DNA from: Patiriisocius sp047731265
GTDB taxonomy: Bacteria > Bacteroidota > Bacteroidia > Flavobacteriales > Flavobacteriaceae
Assembly: GCF_047731265.1 (NCBI RefSeq)
Contig: NZ_CP159835.1
Coordinates: 1,364,001-1,428,000 of the forward strand
DNA length: 64,000 bases
Direction: 5' to 3'
Part shown: piece after piece, positions 25,436 through 36,119 of the stretch
How the letters are laid out: the number at the start of each line of letters is the position of its first letter
Position numbering within the stretch: the first letter of the stretch is position 1
Notes under the pieces: generated by a model
The model's database searches: none
What the model saw: only the letters and a program-made list of their open reading frames with translations
What the model was told of the DNA's origin: nothing
Translations under genes and position numbers: made by a program

Positions 25436-27781
25436 TTAATTAATCGAATTATTTTTCTTTATTCTTAAATCTTCTATACTAAACGTTTGTTCTAATATGA
25501 TGGCATCGGTATTTACAAATGGTTTTGGCATCATCGTCTTATCTCTTGGATTTACATTTAGCTCTGCGTTCTCTAGCAAATCAAACCCATATTCTAAAAG
25601 AGTAAATGCAGGCATAGAGGCATTGCTGTCTAGACTAAATTCAATAGTCAAAGAATCATTGTCTGCCCTATAATAACGGAGTAAATGGTTGTTCTTTCGG
25701 TAATAGAATTTTTTACCAACACTGTCGTTTTTAGAGGCTAAAACACCATTCAATTTTAATTCTTTGAAAACATTGAGTGTATCGCTATACACCATTAATT
25801 GGTGTACTTCTCGTTGTGGTTTGATGGAGAATTGAATCACTCGATTCTCGTTGTTCACTGAATCTGTCAGCAAAGAAATTATTGGTTCTGGAATTGCAAT
25901 ACTTGGAGCTTTCGCGGCATACCTATACCCTGTATTGTATTTGCTTCCTGCAGAGCTTTGTACATATTTAGAAGCTTCTTCTGGGTTTTCGCCTAAATAT
26001 TGCTTGGTCCAGGGGTCTAAAATTTTATCATAGCTTACCCAGAATGCTTCATTAGTATCTCCTTTCTTATAGTACACTAAACTATTAGGTTTATTGCGTG
26101 TTTCATTAAAATCACTCTTTGTATGCGCAATTATAAAGAATACAAGTGCAGTAATAAAAAAGAGATAACTCAAAAAACGTTTTCGCTTATAAAAACCGAA
26201 AAAGGTAAGAAGTAGCCCAAATAATAAGACCACAAATACACTACTAATTACTACATGGTCTGATCCTAGCCCGACGGGGAAAAATTGAATGAGGGGTGCA
26301 AAAATAAAGATAGCGGGTGCTGCTAATAAGGCCATCCCGATGTAACTTATACTTTGAAATTTGAGTAAAATAAACCACGAGAAAATTCCGAAGTAAACCG
26401 GAATGATAAAAAATGCAGCTCCTTTTAAAAAAACAAAAACCACCGTGTTAATAAGTAGCCAAAGAAACAAAGGTGCTGCCAATGAACTCTGCACGGTGTT
26501 ATTTTTCAGAAATATTGAATATACTTTGAAAAGAATTCCCAAGGAAAGACATACAAAAAATGAAATGTACCAATGACCGTTGTATTTAAAACCGTGCTGT
26601 ATTTCGGCATATTGTGGGTATATGCTCTCGATGAATTTCCAGCCATAAAAACCAAGGATTCCACAAATAATAAGCGATACTAAAAAGGGGATAAAACCTT
26701 TTAATACCGCTTTGATATGTATTTTATGTTTTGAAACCCCGTAAAAGAGCACAATAAAAAAGAGCACAAAAGCAATAATTAACATAGGTAAAATCCAAGA
26801 AAAAGGGTAATGGATAAAGGTGACAACGGGTATATTGACATACACACTATCTTCCATAGCTTTTAAGCTTCCCAAATCTGCATCTGCAAAATAATGTAGC
26901 AGTGGTAAAAGATAACTTCCTTGATGCTGCAGACTTTCTATATCGAGATTTTCAACAGTATCGTTTGCGGTGTGATAGTCATAATGATCATCAATAAAAG
27001 CGAAGAATATACTTTCAATATCTCCCGCTTCCCTAAAAATAGTAGAATCGGTATCATTTGGCAGCATTTTATAAACACTATACATCAAAGAGGAAGCAAC
27101 AGGATATGGTACTTCTGCATTTGAAAATGCCTTAACAAGATTTGTGTTACCGCCATTGGTTTCAACGATCATATTACTTGGGCCGCCGCTGCCACGTGCT
27201 TCAAAATTTAAAACCAATCCCACATTCGTTGCCCAGGGATGTTCTTTCACAAAGAGTGCAGCACCGTCAAGGCCAATTTCTTCAGCATCTGTAAATAGAA
27301 CAATAATATCATTTTTAGGAGTTTTATCGCTAGCAAGATAGGCACGCAAGCTTTCGAGAATGGTTACAATGCCACTACCAGCATCACTAGCGCCAGGAGA
27401 GGGGACTAGCGCGCTGTCGTAATGAGAAAGTAGTACTAATGACTTCCCTGTACCAGTTCCTTTAAGACGCGCGACAATATTTTTAGGTTTAATGAGTCCT
27501 CTTGTAGAATTGCTTAAAACAAAACTGGCTTGTACCTGTGTTTCTAAACCTATTTTTTTTAATGCAGTACTCAAATATTCTCGAACGCTATTGTGTTCTT
27601 CTGTGCCGTGATAGTGCGGTGCTTTTGCAATTTCACGAAGCGGAACTAAAGCACGCTCTGCTGAAAATTCAGTGGTTGGAGCAGAAAGTAAGGCGCCAGA
27701 ATCGGGCATCAAACTTTTAAAAGAGAATACAATGAGCAATATAACAATAACTGCTGAAATGAGAGCGCTAAGATGTTTCAT
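25436..27781 (-). CDS. Membrane-anchored M28-family zinc aminopeptidase
   Basis: The protein has 781 residues from the ATG at 27779-27781. An earlier ATG at 27916 would add 45 basic residues ahead of the hydrophobic MKHLSALISAVIVILLIVFSF start and looks wrong. A membrane anchor is followed by a periplasmic M28 domain with the two-zinc ligand set (LSHYDS, GASDAGSG, TDAEEIG, NFEARGSGG, DDHYDYHTANDTVEN). About nine hydrophobic segments (roughly 340-590) and a C-terminal beta-rich periplasmic domain come next. This layout matches membrane M28 proteins of the ERMP1/Pfeifer type in Bacteroidetes. It should release N-terminal amino acids from peptides at the outer face of the inner membrane. Confidence 0.88.
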   Translation of the reverse strand: MKHLSALISAVIVILLIVFSFKSLMPDSGALLSAPTTEFSAERALVPLREIAKAPHYHGTEEHNSVREYLSTALKKIGLETQVQASFVLSNSTRGLIKPKNIVARLKGTGTGKSLVLLSHYDSALVPSPGASDAGSGIVTILESLRAYLASDKTPKNDIIVLFTDAEEIGLDGAALFVKEHPWATNVGLVLNFEARGSGGPSNMIVETNGGNTNLVKAFSNAEVPYPVASSLMYSVYKMLPNDTDSTIFREAGDIESIFFAFIDDHYDYHTANDTVENLDIESLQHQGSYLLPLLHYFADADLGSLKAMEDSVYVNIPVVTFIHYPFSWILPMLIIAFVLFFIVLFYGVSKHKIHIKAVLKGFIPFLVSLIICGILGFYGWKFIESIYPQYAEIQHGFKYNGHWYISFFVCLSLGILFKVYSIFLKNNTVQSSLAAPLFLWLLINTVVFVFLKGAAFFIIPVYFGIFSWFILLKFQSISYIGMALLAAPAIFIFAPLIQFFPVGLGSDHVVISSVFVVLLFGLLLTFFGFYKRKRFLSYLFFITALVFFIIAHTKSDFNETRNKPNSLVYYKKGDTNEAFWVSYDKILDPWTKQYLGENPEEASKYVQSSAGSKYNTGYRYAAKAPSIAIPEPIISLLTDSVNNENRVIQFSIKPQREVHQLMVYSDTLNVFKELKLNGVLASKNDSVGKKFYYRKNNHLLRYYRADNDSLTIEFSLDSNASMPAFTLLEYGFDLLENAELNVNPRDKTMMPKPFVNTDAIILEQTFSIEDLRIKKNNSIN

Positions 27782-27919
27782 TGGAAGGTTGGGTTTGTAA
27801 TTTTTAAAAGTACAAGTTTTAAGTACAAGTTTATTTTTTTTTGAACATAATAAAATTTTCATAAAACCCTCCTTAGCAATTATATATTGTCTACATTTAA
27901 GTGATAAAAATCTCATACT

Positions 27920-28381
27920 ATGCCCATTAAAAGTTATAGAGGAAAGCGCGCGAAAGAAACGAAAGGTAGTTCTGAAAATATTAGAGTTTCAGATTACATG
28001 AGTACCAACCTCATAATCTTTAGTCCAGACCAATCGGTTTTAGAAGTTATGAATATACTCATAAAAATGAAAATTTCTGGCGGTCCTGTGGTGAATGAAA
28101 AAAATGAACTTGTTGGGATTATTAGCGAAGGTGATTGTATGAAACAAATAAGTAGCAGCAGGTATCATAACTATCCAATGATAGATATTAAGGTAAAAGA
28201 TTACATGGGTACTGTTATCGAAACTATTGATGGAGATATGAATGTTTTTGATGCAGCCGATAAATTTCTGTCCTCTCGCCGTCGCAGATTCCCTATCGTA
28301 AAAGATGGAAAGTTAGTGGGGATAATTAGCCAAAAAGATGTATTGAAAGCCGCTTTGGAGTTGAAAGGACAAAATTGGTAA
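27920..28381 (+). CDS. Tandem CBS-domain protein
   Basis: The protein has 153 residues. After a basic N-terminus, two CBS motifs follow (about 24-78 with VSDYMSTNLIIFSPDQSV and GIISEGD; about 92-150 with VKDYMGTVIETIDGD and GIISQKDV). They form a Bateman module that typically binds adenine nucleotides. There is no fused enzyme or channel domain, so the target is unknown. It is divergent from the M28 gene, with a 138-base AT-rich spacer. Confidence 0.85.
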   Translation: MPIKSYRGKRAKETKGSSENIRVSDYMSTNLIIFSPDQSVLEVMNILIKMKISGGPVVNEKNELVGIISEGDCMKQISSSRYHNYPMIDIKVKDYMGTVIETIDGDMNVFDAADKFLSSRRRRFPIVKDGKLVGIISQKDVLKAALELKGQNW

Positions 28382-28515
28382 CTTCGATACAGTTTACTCT
28401 AAAAACACCACACACTTTTAAAGTAAATCACTCAGCGTCCTAGGCTTTTTAGTGCTGATTTAAAAGATGAATAGTTCTTATTTTGCTGCTGTAATCAAGA
28501 GTGCTTATCAATCAA

Positions 28516-28872
28516 TTATAAAGTAATATCCACCTTTACTAACAAGTACCAGTCGTTTTCTAGTGCTAGATACCCTTGGTCGTAGACATAAAAATAAACA
28601 GATCCTGTCTTAGTAACATACTGTCCTGTAAAAAAATTGAAATTAAAACCGTGCTTGAGTAGGGTTTCTTTTTTTACTTTGGTTTTGTCTTTGGCATTCA
28701 GTTTTTGAAGTAGCCTATAATTTTTTCTAAGGCGGTTATTTACGTTGCGTAGCAGGTTGGTTTTGTCCTTGTTCAGGTTATTATTATGGGCATTGCGACA
28801 GCCATCGCTACAGAATTTTTTATCTGCACGACCCAGTATTTTACCGCCACATTCTGGACACGTTTTTTCCAA
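28516..28872 (-). CDS. Small zinc-ribbon protein of unknown function
   Basis: This 118-residue protein begins with a four-Cys zinc ribbon (CPECGG at 5-10, then KFCSDGCRNAHNN at 19-31), followed by a basic helix (RNVNNRLRKNYRLLQKL) and a short beta-rich end (YFYVYDQGYLALEN). Similar proteins of this size are common conserved hypotheticals in Flavobacteriaceae. The basic region suggests nucleic-acid binding, which is inference. It stands alone, between a CBS gene and a decayed region. Confidence 0.7.
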   Translation of the reverse strand: MEKTCPECGGKILGRADKKFCSDGCRNAHNNNLNKDKTNLLRNVNNRLRKNYRLLQKLNAKDKTKVKKETLLKHGFNFNFFTGQYVTKTGSVYFYVYDQGYLALENDWYLLVKVDITL

Positions 28873-28949
28873 TTAAAATGATTTTAGCATATAAATATAG
28901 TTTAATAATTATTAGTGCGACCACCTAAGTCAATTCACAAACATATTTA

Positions 28950-29426
28950 TCACTTTATAATCTCCCATAGGTATCTGCTCATAAATCGGGCAGTATTTTC
29001 AAAGAAGGAGCTGTGATCATCCGGCGTTTTTTCTATAACTGTCATTGTAGCTCCTCTGCCATAGCTTTGAGTGAACGGTTGTTTTTTAGGACGGCGTTTA
29101 GAAAGATCTTGAATTTTTGTGGTGATAGTAGTTTCAAAAATATATTGGCATCTCGTTTTTGAGTTTTTTTGTCCCGTTGTAATATTTAAAACATCCAGAA
29201 TTTCTTATCCGGTTTGTGTCATACCTATGGAAGGCTCTGTTAGCCTACCTTTTTCAAGATTCTCATTAAATTCTTCTTTCTCATTTTCAATTAATTGGTT
29301 AACGCCTTCTTCAATAACTTCATTTCTGGTTTCTTTCTTTTCTTCGGAAGTACCTTCCTGTGCTGAAACAAATACTCCCCAGCACATGATAGTTAAAAGT
29401 AAAATAGTTTTAAAAGTACTTTTCAT
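28950..29426 (-). pseudogene. Exported protein gene interrupted by an in-frame TAA
   Basis: From ATG at 29426 the minus strand encodes a signal peptide (MKSTFKTILLLTIMCWGVFVSAQ) and an acidic helix, then TAA at 29205-29207. The same frame stays open beyond the stop for 84 codons (from EILDVLNITTGQ to DDHSSFFENTARFMSRYLW) before a TGA at 28950-28952. Such a long same-frame extension with protein-like composition suggests a nonsense mutation in a gene of about 158 codons. It could instead be an intact 73-residue protein followed by a remnant. The family is unknown. Confidence 0.45.
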
Positions 29427-29514
29427 AAAGTATATTCCAATCTTTCTCTTAAAATCAATTTTATACCAACCATTTAAAGAGTAGGTCGTGCTAGCTTTTT
29501 CTTCTTGGACAAAA

Positions 29515-29552
29515 CAAAAAAAATCTGTCATGTTTTCGCGACAGGTTTTTTG
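29515..29552 (-). terminator. Intrinsic terminator downstream of the T9SS tail fragment
   Basis: Read on the minus strand, AAAAAACCTGTC pairs with GACAGATTTTTT (one G-T wobble) around a loop of about ten bases, with a T8 tract. It lies 26 bases beyond the stop of the 29578-29931 fragment. Confidence 0.7.
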
Positions 29553-29577
29553 ATTTCCAATGAACTCTGAAGCCTTA

Positions 29578-29931
29578 TTACTTCATAATCTTTCTGACCA
29601 AGGTTCCTTTTTCGGTTTCAATTTTTAAGAAATACACAGCACTATCTAATACCGAGATATCGATGGTGGAGTTCAACCCGTCAATATTCTTTAGGTTTCG
29701 CACGAGCCTTCCTCTCATATCTGTAAGGGTAATGGTATTGATTATTGAATTAGGGGAGTTGATAAACAACAGTCCATCGGTAGGATTAGGCACTACAGAA
29801 ATGGCGGCAATAGCAGCAGCATCATCTCCTAGTATTCTTCCAAATCTGTCATAGGCCACAAACTGAAGTGTAAACCTATTTGGGAAGTTTCCTTTTTGAC
29901 TTCTAAATTTATAGGCTCCTTCTTTAATAAG
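29578..29931 (-). pseudogene. Orphan fragment: C-terminal end of the giant T9SS surface protein
   Basis: About 118 codons nearly identical to the last part of the two giant genes (EGAYKFRSQKGNF, AYDRFGRILGDDAAAIAA, VVPNPTDGLLF, GTLVRKIMK). The match ends abruptly near 29931, leaving no start or signal peptide. The fragment keeps the whole T9SS sorting domain. It is a remnant of a deleted third copy or a copy produced by recombination. Confidence 0.85.
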
Positions 29932-30151
29932 GATCGTCCATCTTTCGATTTAGTTGGGTTGAGCCTATAAGAGGGCACTACTTTTTTGTGGTTTTGAGTC
30001 CATCGTGATTCACAATATTTCTTTCTATGGAGGTTAAAACCAATTATTTTGGAGGCTATAGGACTGCCTTATATATACTAAGAGCATTGGCGGATAGGCC
30101 TATTAAAATTGTTTAGAAATACCGAATTTATTCATTTTAGATTGAAAGCAA

Positions 30152-31417
30152 TTAAAGCCCAAGACGAAACAATGAAAGTGTTCTATTGTCAAGCTTGGCT
30201 CCACCAGTATCAACTTTCCACCGCACTTCGATGGTTTCCCCTGCTGTTAGCGCTGTAAACATTGCTAGGAGAGAAACCTGTGAACTCGATGAACTAATTG
30301 CTCTACTAGAATTATCTACTTCTGTCCCATTTTGATAAATACAGTAAGTTGTAGTAGTTAAATTATTGGAAGAGCCACTAGCAGGATATTGTTCTCCAAA
30401 ATGTGTGCCTAAAATTGTCAGTGCTCCTAATGCGGTTCCAACATCTCCAGTGATCGAAGAAGTTGCATCGTCTGAAACTGCACCACTAGAGGAAAACATC
30501 GCAAATGAGGAAAGGTTTCTTAAATCAATATAAGAATCACCCGCTGGCTGGTTAAGAATACTACTCGCACCAATACTTAATGCTCCTAACTTTGTAAAAA
30601 TCCTTCCTTCAAGGTTCGTGCCCGCTCCCAACCCAATCGCTCCGGCAGGAGAAACCAAGGTTCCTTTCAATGTTGAGTTAGCACCAGTAGATAGGGCTAC
30701 TTGAGACATCCAGAATATATTATTGGAGCTTGCTCCATTGATCAAATTTACAGTCGTCCCAGCTCCAGTAGTAAATGCACCGGTACCTCTTATAATAAAT
30801 ACAGAATTTGAGTCTCCTTCGCCATCTAGCGTAAGTATGCCTGCAATTGAAACTGCTCCAGCCACGTCGTAGATACCCGGCGGCAAATTCTCCCCATTAC
30901 CAAAAACAAGTGCGTGAGCAGTGTTAGTCGCAGTTATAGCAATTAAATCTTGGTATATCATATCCAGATCAGCAACACCTTGATCTGCAGTAAATAATGC
31001 CGTTATCTGAGCATTGAATAAGGCTAAATAAGTACCCGGACTAGCAGATAATGTCATGCCCGGAACCAATAAAGAATTAGTGGATGTTGTATTAATCTTA
31101 TCTCCTAAAGCCACAGAGTTAAGTGTAGGCTGTTCCTGCTCTTTTACACCTTTCCAATTAGGCGCAGTGGGGTTTCCAATATTTAGTTGACTATCATTTG
31201 ATGTAGTATTGTAAATCATTAAACCCTCCGCTGGAGATACTATTTCATCTCTTTGTAAGGTGGTTAATCGCGGCATTAGAAGCCCTTCACTGGTGGAAGA
31301 AAGATCTAGAATAGAAGAGGGGTCGGGTGTTGTTGTCCCTATTCCGACTTGAGCATAAAGATTACTTGAAGAAAATAAGACAAACTGTATTAAAAAACAT
31401 TTTAAAATAATTTTCAT
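30152..31417 (-). CDS. Secreted ice-binding-like (DUF3494) protein
   Basis: The protein has 421 residues from the ATG at 31415-31417; the upstream ATG at 31498 would put 27 residues before the signal peptide MKIILKCFLIQFVLFSSSNLYAQ. After the signal comes a flavobacterial surface-protein leader (VGIGTTTPDPSSILDLSS, LLMPRLTTLQRDEIVSPAEG), then a DUF3494 beta-solenoid with its typical strings (LPPGIYDVAGAVSIAG, LTLDGEGDSNSVFIIRG, INGASSNNIFW, LKGTLVSPAGAIGLGAGTNL). A second part follows (SFAMFSSSGAVSDDATSSITGDVGT). Members of this family bind ice and inhibit recrystallisation. There is no T9SS tail at the C-terminus, so it is probably secreted by another route or retained. Ice binding itself is not shown by sequence. 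Confidence 0.85.
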   Translation of the reverse strand: MKIILKCFLIQFVLFSSSNLYAQVGIGTTTPDPSSILDLSSTSEGLLMPRLTTLQRDEIVSPAEGLMIYNTTSNDSQLNIGNPTAPNWKGVKEQEQPTLNSVALGDKINTTSTNSLLVPGMTLSASPGTYLALFNAQITALFTADQGVADLDMIYQDLIAITATNTAHALVFGNGENLPPGIYDVAGAVSIAGILTLDGEGDSNSVFIIRGTGAFTTGAGTTVNLINGASSNNIFWMSQVALSTGANSTLKGTLVSPAGAIGLGAGTNLEGRIFTKLGALSIGASSILNQPAGDSYIDLRNLSSFAMFSSSGAVSDDATSSITGDVGTALGALTILGTHFGEQYPASGSSNNLTTTTYCIYQNGTEVDNSSRAISSSSSQVSLLAMFTALTAGETIEVRWKVDTGGAKLDNRTLSLFRLGL

Positions 31418-32221
31418 AAGATTAACTTTAATAGGGTTCACTATTTTTTGAATAGTACAACAAACTAACTTTTGATTGCAGACAGCTATTATTTTCATTA
31501 TTAATATTCTTTTAACAAAGAAATGTTTTTCTTAAAAGAAAAATTATGCTCGTAGACCAAAGGTTCTTCTGTGAAGACGAATGGAGGTTTTCTAATGTCA
31601 AATAATATCTTGAGTATCCTTAAAAGGTATTCGTTTGACGTTATTGCAAAAGAGTCCTTTATTATATGTTTTTCCTTTAAAACCGAACAGTTTAATAGTA
31701 GCAGACCAATCACAAATGCCTGCGTTGTGACCAAGAGTGAATTTTGGACAAAACAGATTGGAAAAACTTTAAAAGAGCTTGTCAATGATATTATTATGTG
31801 ATAGTTAGCTGGAAACACGAAGTTAGTTCTGCTGCTTTTTATGAGTGTCGTCTAAAATATGCAGAACTTAATTCTTCTGGGACTAGCTCCGGAATAATTA
31901 AAAAGAACAACTTTATAGAAGCTTTAGAAAACGGAACAGTTCGGTTTTAAGGGAAGACCACTAATAGATTACAATATTTATTTTCTATTTTAGACCTTAA
32001 ATTAATATAGGTCATAGAAAGCGGTATTGCAAGTTTATAAAAAAGAGGATAATTGTCCCTTTGGTTATTCCAATTGTGGTAATTTAGTTTATTAGAAAAT
32101 CAAAGAAAACTATAAAAAATAAATACAGGAGTACAACCCGCGTATATAACTATTGAATTCCCGCATTTCACAAAATGTAAGTGTCGTAAATAATTACCTT
32201 CTACTATTAAAATTACAGTTT
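31418..32221. other. Long intergenic stretch, probably decayed DNA
   Basis: About 800 bases without a convincing gene. A plus-strand frame at 31571-31801 (76 codons, start MKTNGGFLMSNN) and a GTG frame at 31799-31950 (start VIVSWKHEVSSAAFYECRL) abut each other and look protein-like. They may be pieces of one broken gene, but I recognise no family. An overlapping minus-strand frame (31501-31818) is equally open. The last 200 bases are the AT-rich leader of the thioesterase. Confidence 0.35.
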
Positions 32222-32614
32222 ATGAATTTTCACACACGTAAATGGATAAAACCAGAAGATTTAAACCCAAACGGAACCCTATTTGGAGGGCGATTATTAG
32301 AATGGATTGATGAGGAAGCTGCGATATATGCAATTATTCAATTAGAAAATCCACGAACGGTTACTAAGTATATGAGTGAAATAAACTTTAGAAGTTCAGC
32401 AAAAAAAGGGGATATAATCGAAATAGGGTTGAGGCCCAAAAAATACGGGAACAGTTCATTAACTTTAGCTTGCGAAGTGCGTAATAAAATGACCCGAGAA
32501 GTTATTATTACTATTGACTCTATAATTATGGTAAGTTTAGGCGAAAATGGAAAACCAAGCGCTCATGGCAAAACAGAAATTGAATACGTAAAGGATCGGT
32601 TTAGTGCTGATTAG
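32222..32614 (+). CDS. Acyl-CoA thioesterase, hot-dog fold (YciA-like)
   Basis: The protein has 130 residues from the ATG at 32222; an in-frame ATG 69 bases upstream would add a hydrophobic extension that does not belong to the family. The single hot-dog domain carries NPNGTLFGGRLLEWIDEEAA, the helix and catalytic Asp segment of acyl-CoA thioesterases, and KYMSEINFRSSAKKGDIIEI. It hydrolyses acyl-CoA esters in the cytoplasm. It could edit acyl pools relevant to PUFA synthesis, but it lies 14 kb away and no link is shown. After its TAG the same frame stays open for 33 codons (SDGDFIFLNEVAVGLLKKL), perhaps an unrelated remnant. Confidence 0.85.
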   Translation: MNFHTRKWIKPEDLNPNGTLFGGRLLEWIDEEAAIYAIIQLENPRTVTKYMSEINFRSSAKKGDIIEIGLRPKKYGNSSLTLACEVRNKMTREVIITIDSIIMVSLGENGKPSAHGKTEIEYVKDRFSAD

Positions 32615-32728
32615 ACACTAAAATCTGATGGCGATTTTATTTTTTTAAATGAAGTAGCTGTAGGACTTTTAAAAAAGCTTCCAAATACGAAGTATCAGAT
32701 AGATTTATCCTTATTAGAATGAAGACAT

Positions 32729-32769
32729 AAAAAAGCCGCTTTTAGTTTTTATACTGAAAGCGGCTTTTT
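32729..32769 (-). terminator. Terminator of giant gene 1
   Basis: The stem AAAAAGCCGCTTT / AAAGCGGCTTTTT surrounds a loop of about 13 bases, 26 bases beyond the stop codon on the minus strand. The same hairpin recurs at 41139-41179 and, mutated, at 54886-54927. Confidence 0.85.
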
Positions 32770-35700
32770 AATCTTTAAATTGTTTTGCTTGAAACTATTC
32801 CTTCATAACCTTTCTGACCAAGGTTCCTTTTTCGGTTTCAATTTTTAGGAAATACACAGCACTATCTAATACCGAGATATCGATGGTGGAGTTCAACCCG
32901 TCAATATTCTTTAGGTTTCGCACGAGCCTTCCTCTCATATCTGTAAGGGTAATGGTATTGATTATTGAATTAGGGGAGTTGATAAACAACAGTCCATCGG
33001 TAGGATTAGGCACTACAGAAATGGCGGCAATAGCAGCAGCATCATCTCCTAGTATTCTTCCAAATCTATCATAGGCCATAAACTGAAGTGTAAACCTATT
33101 TGGGAAGTTTCCTTTTCGACTTCTAAATTTATAGGCCCCTTCTTTAGTAAGGTTGGTAATGGTTCTTGTAGCCTTATCTATTAGATATACGGTCGCGTTT
33201 TCAATGTCGACTCCTTCTAGTTGCTTAATGGTAATTTTAAAGGTGGTAGTCTCGTCTATTTGAGAAGCATATCCCATTGGGATTTGTATCTCCTTATTAA
33301 AGACTTCTCTACCTTGAATTCCTAAAGACATCGTATTGTCTGGTAAATGGGAGTATAGCGATACAAGGCTACCAATCTGATGGCTATCATATCCTGAATC
33401 ATAGCTTTCTGTTGCCATTGGCATAAAGGCAATTAATACTTCACTGCTGAGACTGTATTGCGCATTTTCTAGCTGTAACCAGATTTTGTTGCCCTCTGAT
33501 ACAGTATTCCTTAGGGTGTTGTTCCCAGTGGTTACCCGCATTGCATTGTTAAAGATAGCGGTTCCCATTGCATTCGCTTTTACACCAAAACCTTGCGAGG
33601 TAGCGATCATACCATTGGGAGTTGTACTCCCATTGGTTGCGGGTGTTCCTGCTCCAATACCTCCAGAGAGGTTGTACATCGAGATGTCTTCCATCGAGAA
33701 GTTTTCAGTAGTTATATTTCCTCCTGGGAATGCCCCTGGCTCGGTAATATGCTCCCAGAAATATACTTCATCAATCTCAGGGTTTGCATTTAAAAATAGG
33801 GAGGCATCAATAGCAGATGGATATGGGTTGGCTAACATAGAGGGACTCGAATTCGCATCGCCGTTAAACTCCATTGCATAGGTAATAACTCCGTTGTTTA
33901 AGGTTCCTTGCTCATAGACTAAGTCATAGGTTGAATTTCCGTCGGCTAAGTTAGCTTGTGGATATACAAAATATCCTTCACCAGGGTTGATGATTCCTGT
34001 ATGGAACACCCAGTCATTAAAATCAACATCCACAAAGTTGGCCACGACATTAGGCATATAGAAAGCATCCACAGCTGGGTCTGGATTAAACGCTGCCGTT
34101 AAATGTTTTACGACTCTAAAAGAGTTGTTATAAACCCCATTGCGCATTTCCATAGTCATTGGGCTACCAGAGAGGATAAAGTCTCTAGGAGCTACCTCTG
34201 GGGTGGTCACATTGACGTTGATGGTACCATCGTTGGTAACCATCGCACTGTCTTCTACTTGTACCACACTTCCGGTGTGTTCTACTAGTAAACTTCCCGT
34301 CACAGATACGGTAATATCTGTATTTACCAAGATATAATCCCCCGCATTAACACGAAGGGTTGCTCCTGGATTTACGATCAACTTACAGGCTTCAAAAGAA
34401 CCTAAGAGCGCCGTATCATAATCTGCTTCGATGAGTACTAGGTTGTCAATACTGGGCATCACTGCACCCCAACCCGCAGCACCAAAGGTAGCTGTGGCTT
34501 GACAAGCATCACAATTAATAGCATCATTAACAAAGATGTTTTCGGTGGTGTCATTAGAACAGCCATTCGTATCGGCATAGGTATAGGTCACGGGAATGTT
34601 TCCTCCCACTGGGGCAGAGGCTGTTGGATCAAAGCTAAAGGTCATCCCATTGCCATCATCACTAACACCTATTCCAGAATAGATACCACCCGTTGGAGTT
34701 CCACCGCCTAGGCCAGTTACAACCACATCGAGCACACAAATATTTGGAGTAGGCACTACAAAGGTGACCGTTGGTGCATCAAAGACCTCCACCGTATCGT
34801 TTCCTGTACTTAAACAACCTATGTTTCCAACAAGGTATACCAATGTTTGTACTCCTGCACCAGCTACTGCTGGGTCAAAACTATAGGTCATCCCATTGCC
34901 ATCATCGCTAACACCAGGTCCATAATACGTTCCTCCTGTTGGCAAAGCACCACCAAGACCCGTTTGAATACCTGCATCGATGCATAGATCTGCCGGTGCG
35001 TTAAAAGTTACTATTGAAGAACCAAATACTTGAACCGTATCAGCTGCTGTATTTGTGCAGCCTACATCTCCCGCGGTATAGCTTATACTTTGAGTTCCTA
35101 CTCCTGCAACTGCAGGATCAAAACTATAGGTCATTCCATCACCGCCATCGGTAACACCTGTTCCTGAGTACACACCTCCTGTTGGAGAGCCACCACTTAA
35201 ACCAGTTTGAACACCTGCATTAACACAAAGATCTGCAGGGGCTGTAAAGGTTACTATTGGTAAGGCAAGTACTTCCACATCATCAGAAGCTGAATTTGTA
35301 CATCCATTTCCATTTGTAAAAGTGTAGCTAATGGTATTTGGCCCAATGCCTGCTGCTGTTGGGTCAAAGCTATAGGTCATTCCGTTTGCATCATCGGTAA
35401 CGCCTGTTCCAGAATATACTCCGCCTGTTGGAGTTCCTCCCCCAAGACCAGCTTGTACACCTTCAGTGATACAGATATCTGCTGGTGCGGTAAACGCTAC
35501 TACTGGAAGATCAAATACTTCTATAGTATCCATTGCAGTGCCTATGCATCCTGAATCATTCAAGGTATAGGTTATGGAGTGTATTCCAACGCCAGCTGCT
35601 ACAGGATCAAAATTATAGGTCATTCCATTGCCATCATCGGTAACACCGGGTCCAGAATAAACACCGCCAGAAGCGAGTCCTCCGCCTAAGCCTGTCTGAA

Positions 35701-36119
35701 CTCCTGCGTCAACACATACATCTGCCAGAGCCGTAAAAGCTACTACTGGTGTAGTAAATACTTCTACATCGTCTGATGCTGAACTTGAACATCCATTGCC
35801 ATCCTCAAAAGTATATGTTATTGTATGAGTACCAGCGCCTGCTGCTGCAGGGTCAAAACTATAGGTCATTCCATTGCCATTATCGGTAACACCTGCACCA
35901 GAGTAGACACCTCCTGTTGGAGAGCCACCACTTAAACCAGCTTGTACGCCTGCAGTGATACATAGATCGGCCGGAGCCGTAAATACTACTGTTGGAAGTG
36001 CAAAGACTGCTACATTATCGGTTGCAGAACCTGAACAACTATTTGCATCTGTATAATCATAGGTTATGGTATGTGTTCCTACTCCAGCTGCTGCTGGGTC
36101 AAAGCTATAGGTCATTCCA
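32729..36119 (-). repeat. Long direct repeat, copy A (3.39 kb)
   Basis: The block from the terminator through about the last six repeats of giant gene 1 matches 41139-44529 at a fixed offset of 8,410 bases. I can see three single-base differences, all within about 140 bases of the terminator end. Spot comparison elsewhere found none, and the encoded C-termini are identical. Similarity drops abruptly near 36119, inside a repeat unit, as expected for recombination or gene conversion ending in homologous repeats. Confidence 0.9.

Noticed and set aside
31501..31818. 105-codon minus-strand frame upstream of the ice-binding gene
   Set aside because: It overlaps an equally open plus-strand frame, with no recognisable domain and an unlikely start region.
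33486..33881. 131-codon plus-strand frame, repeated at 41896-42291
   Set aside because: It lies antisense to the conserved C-terminal region of the giant genes and is duplicated only because that DNA is. No family features.
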